Shown: positions 52,465 through 61,528 of the stretch, in pieces
Position numbering within the stretch: position 1 is the first letter of the stretch
How the letters are laid out: each line of letters opens with the position of its first letter
NCBI GenBank assembly: GCA_900149785.2
Contig: FSSI02000004.1
Span: forward strand, 62,001 to 126,000
DNA from: Sodalinema lacuna_A
Lineage (GTDB): Bacteria > Cyanobacteriota > Cyanobacteriia > Cyanobacteriales > Geitlerinemataceae
Length of the DNA: 64,000 nucleotides
Direction of reading: 5' to 3'
Position numbers and translations under genes: made by a program
Notes under the pieces: model-generated
Told to the model about the DNA's origin: nothing
Database searches by the model: none
The model's input: only the letters and a program-made list of their open reading frames with translations

Positions 52465-53205
52465 ATGATCTATTCTCATCGACTCACTCAAATTGGCTTA
52501 GGATTGACTGTGCCTTTCGTGATCGCGATCAGTTCCTGTCGTCCTCCTGAAACGGCTGATTCGTCAACTCCAGAGTCGCCACCGAGGGCTGAAGAACCGA
52601 CGGACTCGCCGATGAGTCCTGATGATCCGATGGCCCCTCAACCGAGGCCGGGGATGGATCGCCCCGGAATGAATGGCCGGGGAATGCCGATGAATGGGAT
52701 GTATCTTGGCCCCGATGATGAGCAGTTTGAATTGCGGTTTCTCGATGCGATGATTCTCCATCATCAGGGAGCGGTGGAGATGGCCCAGGAGAGTTTGCAG
52801 AAGTCACAACGGGAGGATATTCGTCAACTCTCTCAAGAGATTATTGAGACTCAGAGGGATGATATTACTCAGATGCAGGCCTGGCGATCGCAGTGGTATG
52901 CGGATGCTCCAGAGGCCCCGCAGATGTATGATCCTCAACGGTCTCAGACGGTGGAAATGAATGATGGCATGAGGTCGATGCTGAAGATGGAACTGGATCT
53001 CGGTGAGGTGGATGAGACCTATGATCAGCGGTATGTCAATGCCATGATTGCTCACCATCAAGGGGCGTTGGATATGGCTCGTCAGGTGTTAGAAAACAGC
53101 GATCGCCCGGAAGTTGAGGCGTTCGCCAATGGCCTGATTGAAACGCAAATGGCCGAGATGCAGCAGATGCTGGCTTTACAGGAGAGCGGTTATGGGGCGC
53201 AATAG
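52465..53205 (+). CDS. DUF305 lipoprotein
   Basis: This 246-residue lipoprotein has a signal segment (IGLGLTVPFVIAISSC) whose lipobox cysteine is near residue 23. A Pro/Met-rich linker (30-85) leads to a tandem DUF305 (ferritin-like four-helix) domain with two copies of the histidine motif: MILHHQGAVEMAQ and MIAHHQGALDMAR. The family is often found with copper or metal stress genes, but its reaction is unknown. The ATG at 52465 is preferred to an upstream TTG at 52441 because it begins the signal peptide and has AAGGAAA before it. Confidence 0.88.
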   Translation: MIYSHRLTQIGLGLTVPFVIAISSCRPPETADSSTPESPPRAEEPTDSPMSPDDPMAPQPRPGMDRPGMNGRGMPMNGMYLGPDDEQFELRFLDAMILHHQGAVEMAQESLQKSQREDIRQLSQEIIETQRDDITQMQAWRSQWYADAPEAPQMYDPQRSQTVEMNDGMRSMLKMELDLGEVDETYDQRYVNAMIAHHQGALDMARQVLENSDRPEVEAFANGLIETQMAEMQQMLALQESGYGAQ

Positions 53206-53315
53206 TTGAGTGTTGATTGGTTTGGGGAGGGGGGAACGTGATGCTGTTTTTGTCTGCCCTCGATAGTCTGGGTCTTGATTCACCCATGAACGGTCAACTG
53301 TTCACGAGATAGGAC

Positions 53316-54929
53316 TTAGCCGAGGCGATACATCCAGCCATCTCGACTACAAATATAAACTGACCCCTCCCAGACAACGGGAGTCGATTCAAAGGCTCCC
53401 CCTGAGGTGAAGTGATCGAGTTTTTCGAGGCTGATGCGGTAGAATTGGCCCCGTCTTCCAGGCAGGGCTAAGGGGTCGTTGGCGGAGGCTAAACTGTAGT
53501 TGAGTTGAAAGAGATAAACGCCGTTGTATCCGGCGGAAATGAGGCGATTTCCGTCGGTAAAAATGGGGGTGGAAATGGAGGGGCCAACGGGTTCTTTGGC
53601 AATGATAATTGGGGTGTTATATTGCCGTTGTTGGAATGGGCCGGGGACGGTTTCGCCCGTGACTTGGGTCTGACTGCCGAGGTAGAGATAGCCGTCGATG
53701 GCATTGGTGGCAAATAGGGGCGGGGTGTCGGGGGCGCGATACTCGTCGTTGAGGGCGACGGAGCCGGTGATCCCGCCCTGCCAGTCGGCAAAGGGGATGT
53801 TTCGGGTTGGGAGAAACCAGTCGACACAGTCGGGATCGGGTTGGCTTGGGTCGAGTTTATACACGCCTCCTTGGCCGGGAATGCGCTCTCGATCTAGGGT
53901 GCTAAATAGTTTGCCATCTTGGGCGATGCTAAGGGTCCCGTTGAGATCGCCGCCGGAGCGGAATTGCCAGACGATGGTTCGTTGGTTGATGTCGATGCCG
54001 TAAATGCGTCCACCGCCTGAGGCGAGGTAGAGGCGATCGCCCCAGCGGGCGGGGGAGGATTCGGCGACTAAATTGCCTCGATAGAGGGGGATGTCTGCGG
54101 GGTTATAGAGTTGCAGTTCTTGTTGAATGTCGGGGGCAAAAAAGCCATTATTGGGGCGACGACTCGCGATGCGACTATTGATAAAATAGCCGATGGAGTT
54201 TTCACCGGCGTTAAAGAGGGTTTGCTGGCCAAGGTAGAGGGCTGAACTGTCATTGTCTCGACTGTAACTGTCGGTTTTACGAATGTTTAAACGCCAGAGT
54301 TCTTGTCCGGTACGGCAGGAAATGGCCCGGAAGCTGGGAACGATCGCAGATGAAAGGGATTTGTTGACGCCAAGGCGACTCCCTTGTAGGATAACGATTC
54401 GATTGTCGTCGCTGGCGGTTTCGTCGAGGTACAGGGTGGCGGTTCCTTTGAGAATGTCGTCAAATTGATACGTCCAGACGTCTTGACGGCTCTCTAGGTC
54501 GATTTTTCGCAGTTGCTGGTTGTAGGCTCCGATGATGAGATAGAGGCGGCCGCGATCGCGCAGTAGGGTCGGTTGTCCGGTCCAACCGGCTCCACTCCAG
54601 CTATAGGCTGTGCCACCGACGCGGCTGATGCTGCTGCCGAGGTAGAATCGATCCTGGAGTGTTAAGGCGGCGGGGGTTCCTCGGCCATAGTAGCGGCGTT
54701 GGTCGTTGCCGAGATAGGTGGGAACCAGGAGTTGGGTTTCGTCAGGTTCAAGTTGGGGAGATTGGTTGAGAATTTGGTTGACCTGGCGGGTTAGGCTATC
54801 GGAGAGGGAGCTGGGGGTGACTAGGGGGGGCGTTTTTGAGGATTGGGAGAAACGCCGTTGAGCGGGTAGCCAGGCTGCAAGTCCGAGAAAAACGGTGTAT
54901 CGTGTGAGTTGTCGTCGGGTTAAGGCCAT
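53316..54929 (-). CDS. Exported PQQ-type beta-propeller repeat protein
   Basis: This 537-residue protein starts ALTRRQLTRYTVFLGLAAWL, which has a twin arginine and a short hydrophobic core, so Tat export is possible. The rest is a repeat-rich beta structure of the PQQ-binding-like propeller kind (SAGYNGVYLFQLN, GGAFESTPVVWEGSVYICSR, GSVYICSRDGWMYRL). No catalytic site can be seen; such proteins often act as structural or scaffold domains in the periplasm. It stands alone on the minus strand. Confidence 0.75.
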   Translation of the reverse strand: MALTRRQLTRYTVFLGLAAWLPAQRRFSQSSKTPPLVTPSSLSDSLTRQVNQILNQSPQLEPDETQLLVPTYLGNDQRRYYGRGTPAALTLQDRFYLGSSISRVGGTAYSWSGAGWTGQPTLLRDRGRLYLIIGAYNQQLRKIDLESRQDVWTYQFDDILKGTATLYLDETASDDNRIVILQGSRLGVNKSLSSAIVPSFRAISCRTGQELWRLNIRKTDSYSRDNDSSALYLGQQTLFNAGENSIGYFINSRIASRRPNNGFFAPDIQQELQLYNPADIPLYRGNLVAESSPARWGDRLYLASGGGRIYGIDINQRTIVWQFRSGGDLNGTLSIAQDGKLFSTLDRERIPGQGGVYKLDPSQPDPDCVDWFLPTRNIPFADWQGGITGSVALNDEYRAPDTPPLFATNAIDGYLYLGSQTQVTGETVPGPFQQRQYNTPIIIAKEPVGPSISTPIFTDGNRLISAGYNGVYLFQLNYSLASANDPLALPGRRGQFYRISLEKLDHFTSGGAFESTPVVWEGSVYICSRDGWMYRLG

Positions 54930-55102
54930 CCGTTGGGTTACGAGTCGGGGACAGGGGGTATGGGTCGTGCCACTCAGGGGCGATCGCCTCGATTGCCAAG
55001 GGCGATCGCAACCGTTAAGATCAGGCTATCAATTCCCAATTATCAGGGCGATCTGCCATTTACCTAAAATTCCCCAACTGTGGGTTTGCCAGAGAACGAA
55101 AG

Positions 55103-55969
55103 ATGTTCAACGCCACTGAAATTTTAATTCAAGCATTCGTCGAAGAATTACGGGAAGGCTATCATCGAACCTATGGCGGCTATAAGCCCGATTATGCGGA
55201 TATTATCGCCTGGGCGGGTGGGATGGCGTTGGAAAATATTGCCAATAGTGATGCCCTTTACCACACGGTAGAACATACCATTGGTGTGGCTCTAGTGGGA
55301 CAGGAAATTCTCCGAGGCAAACATATTCGTGAGGGAGGAATCAGCTGCGAGGATTGGTTGCATTTTATTTTATCGTTGGTCTGTAGTGATATTGGCTATG
55401 TCAAAGGTGTCTGTCGTCGGGACAGCTTGGACGCACATCAGTTTGATTCGGGAACGGGGGAGTTGATTCAACTTGATGCTGGGGCGACGGATGCGAGTTT
55501 AGCACCTTATCATGTCGATCGCAGTCAACTGTTTGTTAAGGAACGCTTTCATGGTCACAAGCTCATTGAAGCGCAAGAAATTCAGGAGAATATTGAGTTA
55601 ACTCGTATTCTATCCCCTCAACATCCCGGCTATGAGGATACGTCGGGGTTTCGGGGGTTAACTCGGGCGGCGGATTTAATTGGCCAGTTAAGTGATCCGC
55701 GTTATCTCAATAAGTTGGGGGCGCTGTATTATGAGTATGAGGAAGTGAGTTATAATGAGAAGTTGGGCTATCGTCATGCGGGAGATCTACGTCAAAGTCA
55801 TTCTCAGCAGTATTGGTCGTTAATTTATCCGGCGATTGAACCGGCGTTGGAGTATTTAGGCTTGACGCAGGAAGGAAAGCAAATTGTGGCGAATGTTTAT
55901 GCGAATGTGTTTGTGGTTGAACATGATAATACTCGCACAACCATGTCCACTCAGTTGGAGCGATCGTAA
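55103..55969 (+). CDS. HD-domain metalloprotein of the cyanobacterial Npun_R2479 type
   Basis: This 288-residue protein is conserved in cyanobacteria. It carries HD-superfamily metal ligands: ALYHTVEHTIGVALVGQEIL (two His), then SLVCSDIGYVKG with the aspartate, and further His in YHVDRSQLFVKERFHGH. RAADLIGQLSDPRYLNKL is a later conserved helix. It is likely a metal-dependent phosphohydrolase; the substrate is unknown. Confidence 0.75.
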   Translation: MFNATEILIQAFVEELREGYHRTYGGYKPDYADIIAWAGGMALENIANSDALYHTVEHTIGVALVGQEILRGKHIREGGISCEDWLHFILSLVCSDIGYVKGVCRRDSLDAHQFDSGTGELIQLDAGATDASLAPYHVDRSQLFVKERFHGHKLIEAQEIQENIELTRILSPQHPGYEDTSGFRGLTRAADLIGQLSDPRYLNKLGALYYEYEEVSYNEKLGYRHAGDLRQSHSQQYWSLIYPAIEPALEYLGLTQEGKQIVANVYANVFVVEHDNTRTTMSTQLERS

Positions 55970-56003
55970 GCGATCTCAGTGGTGTTATGGCGGGTTAAAT
56001 GGC

Positions 56004-57440
56004 TTAAATGATGGGTAGGGCGATCGTAAACAAGGACCCTTTCCCTAATTGACTTTCAACCCGTACCGTTCCGCCGTGAATTTGTATGATTTGCTCGACG
56101 ATGGCTAAGCCTAACCCAAATCCTCCTGAGGCTTTAGACCGTTTTAGGTCTGCACAATAAAACCGTTCAAAGACATGGGGTAATGCCGCTTCAGCAATGC
56201 CAATTCCGGTATCTTTGACTTGAATTAGAGCTGAGTGTTTTGGCTCAAGGCGAAGTTCAATTTCTCCCCCTGGGGGGGTATAGCGAACGGCGTTACTTAG
56301 GAGGTTCGTCACGGCTTGTCGGAGTAAGTTTTCGTCTCCTTCTACCCAAATGTTTGCTTCTAAAATATGAGCGTTGAAGCTTAAGTTTTTGTCGCGACAA
56401 TGACTGGTCCAATCTTTGGCTAACTCTAGCAAAAATTGGCTGATATCAATGGGTTGGCGTTTTTCGGGAGCTAAGAGTCCTTCATGTCTTGCTAAAAACA
56501 AGAGTTCTCCAATTAATTGACTCATTTGTTTGGTTGTTTTAACCACTTTTTCCAGCCGTTCTTTGGCTGTTTCGGGACTATCTTCGACCTGTTTTAAGGC
56601 CATCAAGGCGATTTGAGTATTGCTTAAGACGACGGCTAAGGGTGCGCGTAACTCGTGAGACGCATTGGCGGTAAATCGTTGTAATTGATTACAGACGGAT
56701 TCGAGACGTTCGTTAGTTTCTTTGAGATTTTGTTGTCGGTTCGCTAGTTCTTGTTCGAGTTCGTAAAATAAGTGAATGGCACTCCAAGAGGCTAATGTGG
56801 CGATGGTTGCGGCTAGAATCAGGAATAGAAATGTTAGTTGTTGATGGCGATCGCGATGTTGTATTCGTTCAATCAGTAGGGTTTCTTCTTCATCGGCAAA
56901 GCGTTCAATGGCATCACGAGTGGCTACACTATCATTTTGTCCCTCTTTGAGCCAGTTATACAATGACTCAACGGGAACCAAAATATCATTAGCTCCCTGG
57001 ATTCGCGTCAGGTTTTCTTGCAAGGTTAATTTATGCTCAAAAATATCTAATACGTCGTTCACTTGAGTGCGAATGGCTTGGATTCTTCGGGTTTGTTCGG
57101 GATTGTCATCGACTAAGTTTTCTAAGGTGTCGATAGAGTTGGGAATTGTTGATATAGCGTAGTCATAACGTATTAAAAATTCGTTTTGTCGTGTCAGTCC
57201 ATAGCCGCGCATTCCTGTTTCTGCGTCGAGCAGTGCATTTAAAAGATATTTGGTTTCGAGACTGACGGTTTGGGTATGCTGAACCCAGGCTTCGTCTTCG
57301 ATAAGATTCAATTTCAGCCAGGCTAAGGTGGAAAGGGTTATAAATAAGCAACTGATGGGAATTGAGACAATTAGGGTTCCTCGGACTCGCAAGGGAAGAC
57401 GGAACCAGCGTTGATTGAGGTGTTTGATAATAAGCGTCAT
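56004..57440 (-). CDS. CHASE3 sensor histidine kinase
   Basis: This 478-residue membrane kinase has TM1 about 21-46, a periplasmic CHASE3 domain with AETGMRGYGLTRQNEFLIRY, TM2 about 200-222, a coiled coil, HisKA (FTANASHELRAPLAVVLSNT with the phospho-His) and HATPase (NLLSNAVRYTPPGG, DTGIGI, GFGLGLAIVEQI). The ATG at 57440 overlaps the response regulator stop (ATGA), so that start is used; an in-frame upstream extension would lie inside the regulator gene. Third gene of the ygiW-like/regulator/kinase unit. Confidence 0.92.
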   Translation of the reverse strand: MTLIIKHLNQRWFRLPLRVRGTLIVSIPISCLFITLSTLAWLKLNLIEDEAWVQHTQTVSLETKYLLNALLDAETGMRGYGLTRQNEFLIRYDYAISTIPNSIDTLENLVDDNPEQTRRIQAIRTQVNDVLDIFEHKLTLQENLTRIQGANDILVPVESLYNWLKEGQNDSVATRDAIERFADEEETLLIERIQHRDRHQQLTFLFLILAATIATLASWSAIHLFYELEQELANRQQNLKETNERLESVCNQLQRFTANASHELRAPLAVVLSNTQIALMALKQVEDSPETAKERLEKVVKTTKQMSQLIGELLFLARHEGLLAPEKRQPIDISQFLLELAKDWTSHCRDKNLSFNAHILEANIWVEGDENLLRQAVTNLLSNAVRYTPPGGEIELRLEPKHSALIQVKDTGIGIAEAALPHVFERFYCADLKRSKASGGFGLGLAIVEQIIQIHGGTVRVESQLGKGSLFTIALPII

Positions 57441-58123
57441 GGTTGGTTGTCTTGTGGGGGTTCGAAGCGATATCCCATTCCATAGATGGTTTGAATCCAA
57501 GGGTCGATCGCCAGTTGTCGTAGGGTTTGACGTAGCCGTTTGATACGAGAGACGACGGCGTTACTTTCGGGTTCTTCTCCCCATTCCCAGAGTGCTTGTT
57601 CGATTTGCTGATGGCTGAGAACTTGCTGGGGATGACGCATGAGATATTCTAAGAGTTGGAAGTCTCGGGTTTTGAGGGAAAGGTCTTGATTTTTCCAGGT
57701 GAGGGTCATGGTGTCGAGGGATAAGGAGAGGCCAGATACGTCTAGGCGATCGCCGATCCAGAGTGGCGATCGCCGCCGTAAGGCTCGGACTCTGGCCAGT
57801 AATTCTTCGAGGTCGATGGGTTTGACTAAATAATCATCGGCTCCTCCGTCGAGTCCCATGATTTTATCGGCGGTGGTATCTTTGGCGGTTAAAATTAAAA
57901 CGGGAGCGGTTTTTCCTAGTTTTCGATACTGTTTACAAATATCGATCCCATCTTGTCCCGGTAGCATCCAATCTAAGATCAATAAGTCATAGTCGGTCTC
58001 GTCAAGCAGCCATTGAGCGGTGGTTCCGTCTTCAACGGCGTCTACAATATGTCCGCTCTGTTTGAGGATAAACTGGATGGGTTCTCGTTGTTCAAAGTCA
58101 TCTTCTACTAACAAAATTCGCAT
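57437..58123 (-). CDS. OmpR-family response regulator
   Basis: This 228-residue regulator has a receiver (1-118; ILLVEDDFEQRE, phospho-Asp in LLILDWMLPGQDG, lysine in YLVKPI) and a winged-helix DNA-binding domain (LKTRDFQLLEYLMRHPQQVL, VVSRIKRLRQTL, IYGMGYRFEPP). It overlaps the kinase gene by four bases and lies 163 bases downstream of the OB-fold gene. It most likely controls its own operon. Confidence 0.94.
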   Translation of the reverse strand: MRILLVEDDFEQREPIQFILKQSGHIVDAVEDGTTAQWLLDETDYDLLILDWMLPGQDGIDICKQYRKLGKTAPVLILTAKDTTADKIMGLDGGADDYLVKPIDLEELLARVRALRRRSPLWIGDRLDVSGLSLSLDTMTLTWKNQDLSLKTRDFQLLEYLMRHPQQVLSHQQIEQALWEWGEEPESNAVVSRIKRLRQTLRQLAIDPWIQTIYGMGYRFEPPQDNQP

Positions 58124-58286
58124 GGCTGTAATCTAATGCAAGCCGAGTATTTTTAACATAAATTTAACCCCAAAAACTTTGACGAAAGACACGACTTGTG
58201 TTAAGCATTCCTGGGTTTTGCTGAGGTTACAGGTGAGTGTTTCGGGGGAATTGATTTAAAGGTGTTGCTCCAATATCGCTGTCACC

Positions 58287-58679
58287 TTAAAAACCTAGGT
58301 TGGGACGGGGAAAGTTGGGGTTACGACGTCCACCAGACCAGGGAGGTGGCCCTGAGGCGGGACGAATGTTTAGGACTTCTCCGTTACTACGCGTAATCTG
58401 AAAGGCATCAAATTCATAGTCACGATAATCACCGATGACGGCGACCTGTTCTCCCTCTTCTAAGTTTAGTTGATGCCAGCGTTGAGGACCAGCATCGACA
58501 ATGATTTGTCCGGTTCCATCGTCGAGAATAAAGTCGTTACCCACGACGCTGCGGATGGTTCCTGAAATGCTGATACCACGGGTTCGGGTTAGGGAGTTAA
58601 TGGGGATTTGAGCTAGACTGGCTGGTGTGATGCTGGCCAGTAAAGCGGATGTCGCCAGAATTGTTAGGCTAACTCGCAT
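58287..58679 (-). CDS. Exported OB-fold (YgiW/BOF type) protein
   Basis: This is a 130-residue protein with a Sec signal peptide (cleavage after SLAQ, about residue 24) and a small OB-fold: SISGTIRSVVGNDFILDDGT, GQIIVDAG and EGEQVAVIGDYRDYEFDAFQ, then a Pro/Gly/Arg-rich tail. It resembles YgiW/YdeI-type stress proteins, which in E. coli sit next to qseBC. Here too the two-component genes follow on the same strand, which suggests a sensor-controlled periplasmic stress protein. Confidence 0.75.
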   Translation of the reverse strand: MRVSLTILATSALLASITPASLAQIPINSLTRTRGISISGTIRSVVGNDFILDDGTGQIIVDAGPQRWHQLNLEEGEQVAVIGDYRDYEFDAFQITRSNGEVLNIRPASGPPPWSGGRRNPNFPRPNLGF

Positions 58680-58774
58680 GATTGGGTTTATAAAGTGGCC
58701 TAAATTGAGGTTAATCTGAAATGATGACGAGAATATGACAAGGTTTAAAGTGGGTTGTCTTTTCTGTTTTTTAT

Positions 58775-58930
58775 GGGTCTTCTGGATCTACGGTGAAATT
58801 TGTTGCAGGGTATACAAAATTGTAGGGGCGAAAAATCCCCTCCTGGGAGGGGTAGGGGTGGGTTATGCTCTTACATAAATGGGTGTAATCTGCTATAAAT
58901 TTTCCTTATCACCCTAAACCCAGAAGATCC
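58775..58930. mobile_element. MITE-like element, copy 2, with 21-base inverted ends
   Basis: The ends GGGTCTTCTGGATCTACGGT (from 58775) and CACCCTAAACCCAGAAGATC (58910-58930 region) are inverted repeats matching at 17 of 21 positions. Internal sequence AATTTGTTGCA and GTAGGGGCGAAAAAT is shared with copy 1 (32119-32209). Where copy 1 continues its palindrome, this copy holds the CCCCTCCTGGGAGGGG repeat (58837-58866), apparently a nested insertion or swap. It has no coding capacity, so it must depend on a transposase elsewhere. Confidence 0.7.
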
Positions 58931-58984
58931 TTTTTTGTATTAAAATTATGCTATAATTAATTAGGGCTAAAAACTCTTTTACTC

Positions 58985-59830
58985 ATGAGTGACATCTTAC
59001 CGATTGGCTCGATATTACCTATTGATGAGCAAGGATATTTAGTGCGTCAGGCGAGTTTGGAAAAGATTGTTGAACCCTGGCGATCGCTGGTGGATGATGT
59101 GGCGGCGGCCTATGTGATGGCTTGGCCGAATCGGGTTATGGGGGTCTATCTTCGCGGGTCTGTAGCGGCGGGACACGCCATTTTCAATCATTCTGATGTT
59201 GATAGTTTGGCGGTGGTGTCTGGGGATTGTCGAGAGTGCGATCGCCGCTGGTTTAAAAAACTGAATCAACAGATATCTCGTCATTATCCCTTTTGTTGTG
59301 GCGTTGAATTTTCGGTGATTTCGGGCGATCGCCTTTTAGATTTAACGGATCATAGCTATGACAATTTGCGAATGTTAATCGCTACTCAAGCGGTTTGTAT
59401 TTGGGGACAAGATGTGGTTGAAGATTTACCGAAAGTTCGCCCTGACATGACTTGCATTCATCATAGTTTTGATTTAGAAGCGGATCTAAACCAGTTAATT
59501 AAGGATTTGTTAGATCTTCCCGAAAACCCCTCAGATCGGCTTCAACAGCAAGTCTATATCCGTAAACTCTGTCAATGGAGTATGAAACGTATTGTCCGTT
59601 CCGGCTTTGAACTTGTGATGGAACGAGATCAGTGTTTTACGCGGGATTTGCATCCTTGTTATGAACGGTTTAGCCATTATTATCCAACTCAACAATCCTC
59701 GATGTGGCAAGCCTTGACTTGGGCCATTAACCCCATTGACTCTCCTGAGAGGATTATTGAGTTTTTAGATCAGTTTGGTGGTTGGCTCGTTGAGGAAATT
59801 GATCGGCGTTATCCGCCAATATCTGAGTGA
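58985..59830 (+). CDS. Nucleotidyltransferase-fold protein, unknown substrate
   Basis: This 281-residue protein has the polymerase-beta-type nucleotidyltransferase motif: GVYLRGSVAAGHAIFNHSDV followed by DSLAVV gives G-S plus two aspartates for metal, and EFSVISGDRL supplies the third acidic position. The helical C-terminal half (VYIRKLCQWSMKRIVRSGFE) resembles the KNTase C-terminal type. It could modify a small molecule, RNA or protein. No toxin/antitoxin partner (MNT-HEPN) gene is adjacent. It begins 54 bases after the MITE copy. Confidence 0.75.
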   Translation: MSDILPIGSILPIDEQGYLVRQASLEKIVEPWRSLVDDVAAAYVMAWPNRVMGVYLRGSVAAGHAIFNHSDVDSLAVVSGDCRECDRRWFKKLNQQISRHYPFCCGVEFSVISGDRLLDLTDHSYDNLRMLIATQAVCIWGQDVVEDLPKVRPDMTCIHHSFDLEADLNQLIKDLLDLPENPSDRLQQQVYIRKLCQWSMKRIVRSGFELVMERDQCFTRDLHPCYERFSHYYPTQQSSMWQALTWAINPIDSPERIIEFLDQFGGWLVEEIDRRYPPISE

Positions 59831-59845
59831 AGTTATGACGTCAAG

Positions 59846-61006
59846 TTATGAAGATACCACGAGCAGAATCCCGTTTTGAACCAGTTGAGTTAAGAGAGGG
59901 ACGATTTCCGTCTCCCAGTCAAAGTCAGTTAACCAATTTTGGACATCTAAGCCAGTAAAGTTCTCCGAAGCAAAGAGTTTCTCTAAGCGGCTGAGGTCTA
60001 ATCCTGCTAACGCAATCTTTTTTTCACCTGTTTTGACAGTGTAGCCTCCAATTTTAGGATTGGTTTCGATGAGAACGGGTTGCTGGGGACGATAGAATTG
60101 AGTGAGGAGTCCGTCGGGGAATTGGGGATGACTCAGTTGAGCGGGAAAACTGAATTGTCGTGAGGGTTGGCCCTTTGAACTCTGTTCATCGAGATAGCGT
60201 TCGATGAGATGGTCTTGTTCGATCTGTTGTTTCCAGTTCTCGACAAGTTGCTGGAGATGTTCTCGACAAGCTGAGCGATTATTTGGGGTTAAAAATGGTA
60301 AGGTTTGTCGCCATTGGGGTGAGGTTTGTAACTGTTCGGTGAGCCAATCACTAAAGTCAATGCCGGTGGGACCATCAATTCCTAAGGTTAGATGTAAGGA
60401 GGGTTCGGCGACGGCGATCGCATAATGCCAATGTCCCCGAGGAATATACAGCAATTCACCGGAATTTAGGGTTTGTTCAAGATACGGATTTGTCTCAGGT
60501 GGGGTGAATTGAGAGGAGGTAATGTCAGAGGTGGGATAGGGAAAACTTTCAGAAAAAACTCGCCAATGTTTCTGTCCAGAAATTTGTAGGATAAACACGT
60601 CATGGGAGTCATAATGACAGGTGAATCCTTGTTGTCCCCCAGGAGAACTATAACTATTAACTTGGACGCGATGTCCGAGTTCGAGGCGGAGTTGTTCGGC
60701 GAGTTTGGCGATGTTTTCGTTTTTTTGATGCAGGCGATCGACGACTAATGTGGCTCCAGATTGACAGGCTTTGATGATATCTTGTGCAGTTTGGATGGGT
60801 TGAAACTTTTTTTCAGATTGAGAAAGACGAATTTCTGGGGATTTTAAGGGATATAAATTAAGGATTTGGTTGAGGCTCTCCCAGGAAAACAAATCTGCAA
60901 ATTTGCTGGGGTTGTTATCAGAAATTATAAGGGCTTTTTGAGTCCAGTATTGGTCAGTGAAGTCTGACGGGGAGATGGGATGAAGTAGATTGGCAAAGGT
61001 TCTCAT
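59846..61006 (-). CDS. JmjC/cupin_4-type oxygenase
   Basis: This 386-residue protein is of the ribosomal oxygenase type, 2-oxoglutarate and iron dependent dioxygenases. It has the family start LLHPISPSDFTDQYWTQKAL, iron ligands H-x-D in GFTCHYDSHDVFILQISGQK, and the distal His in LLYIPRGHWHYAIAVAEPSL. A winged-helix-like C-terminus (TGLDVQNWLTDFDWETEIVP) follows. Relatives hydroxylate ribosomal proteins or modify peptides. ATG 61006 is preferred to an in-frame TTG at 61021. Confidence 0.8.
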   Translation of the reverse strand: MRTFANLLHPISPSDFTDQYWTQKALIISDNNPSKFADLFSWESLNQILNLYPLKSPEIRLSQSEKKFQPIQTAQDIIKACQSGATLVVDRLHQKNENIAKLAEQLRLELGHRVQVNSYSSPGGQQGFTCHYDSHDVFILQISGQKHWRVFSESFPYPTSDITSSQFTPPETNPYLEQTLNSGELLYIPRGHWHYAIAVAEPSLHLTLGIDGPTGIDFSDWLTEQLQTSPQWRQTLPFLTPNNRSACREHLQQLVENWKQQIEQDHLIERYLDEQSSKGQPSRQFSFPAQLSHPQFPDGLLTQFYRPQQPVLIETNPKIGGYTVKTGEKKIALAGLDLSRLEKLFASENFTGLDVQNWLTDFDWETEIVPLLTQLVQNGILLVVSS

Positions 61007-61113
61007 GGGAGTGGGACGCAAACAAAAACATGAGACAAAATTGTAATTCCTCTAAGCCAACTTGGGGGATAGTGTGCTGGCTTAGAGAAACGTTTTAGGG
61101 GGAGTGAGGCGGT

Positions 61114-61395
61114 TTAGCTTCTCATGCGACGAGAGCGACTTGAACGGGTTGTGGCGTCCTGATCGTAGTTATAGTCTTGGGTGCGATCGCTGTTATAGTC
61201 TTGGTCATAGTCTTCGTTCCCATCTTTGTTAAAGACACTGGTTTGGGAGAGGTTGGATTGGGTTAAGTCTTCAATTTCTACATGAAGCCGGTTGCTGGGT
61301 TTGGGGGAGGCTGAAGACTGTACGGCGTGACTGGCGGTGGATGCACTGAGGAACGCAAATGAAGCTAAGACTGCAATTTTGAATGAGGGTTTCAT
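61114..61395 (-). CDS. Small secreted acidic repeat peptide, unknown
   Basis: This 93-residue product has a Sec signal (FKIAVLASFAFLSASTASHA, cleavage about residue 24), a polar middle, then Asp/Asn/Tyr-rich repeats (DYDQDYNSDRTQDYNYDQD) and an Arg/Ser C-terminus (RSSRSRRMRS). The DYxxD repeats could bind calcium or a surface. It lies 107 bases upstream of the JmjC-type gene on the same strand. No family is recognised. Confidence 0.6.
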   Translation of the reverse strand: MKPSFKIAVLASFAFLSASTASHAVQSSASPKPSNRLHVEIEDLTQSNLSQTSVFNKDGNEDYDQDYNSDRTQDYNYDQDATTRSSRSRRMRS

Positions 61396-61528
61396 CGGGT
61401 TTAATTTCTGAGTAAATTGTGATGCTTGCGATCGAGTCAGGGGAATGAGTCACCCTGCACTCGTCTAGCTTAATCCTAGGTTAGAGGATCAATATGACGG
61501 AACTATGACGATCTCTTAACTCGATGGG

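Noticed and set aside
58985..59830. Nucleotidyltransferase as half of an MNT-HEPN toxin-antitoxin pair
   Set aside because: No HEPN-type gene adjoins; it is also longer than typical MNT antitoxins.
61114..61395. Small secreted peptide as a RiPP precursor
   Set aside because: It has a Sec signal peptide, and the neighbouring enzyme is an oxygenase without a known leader-binding part, so evidence is insufficient.
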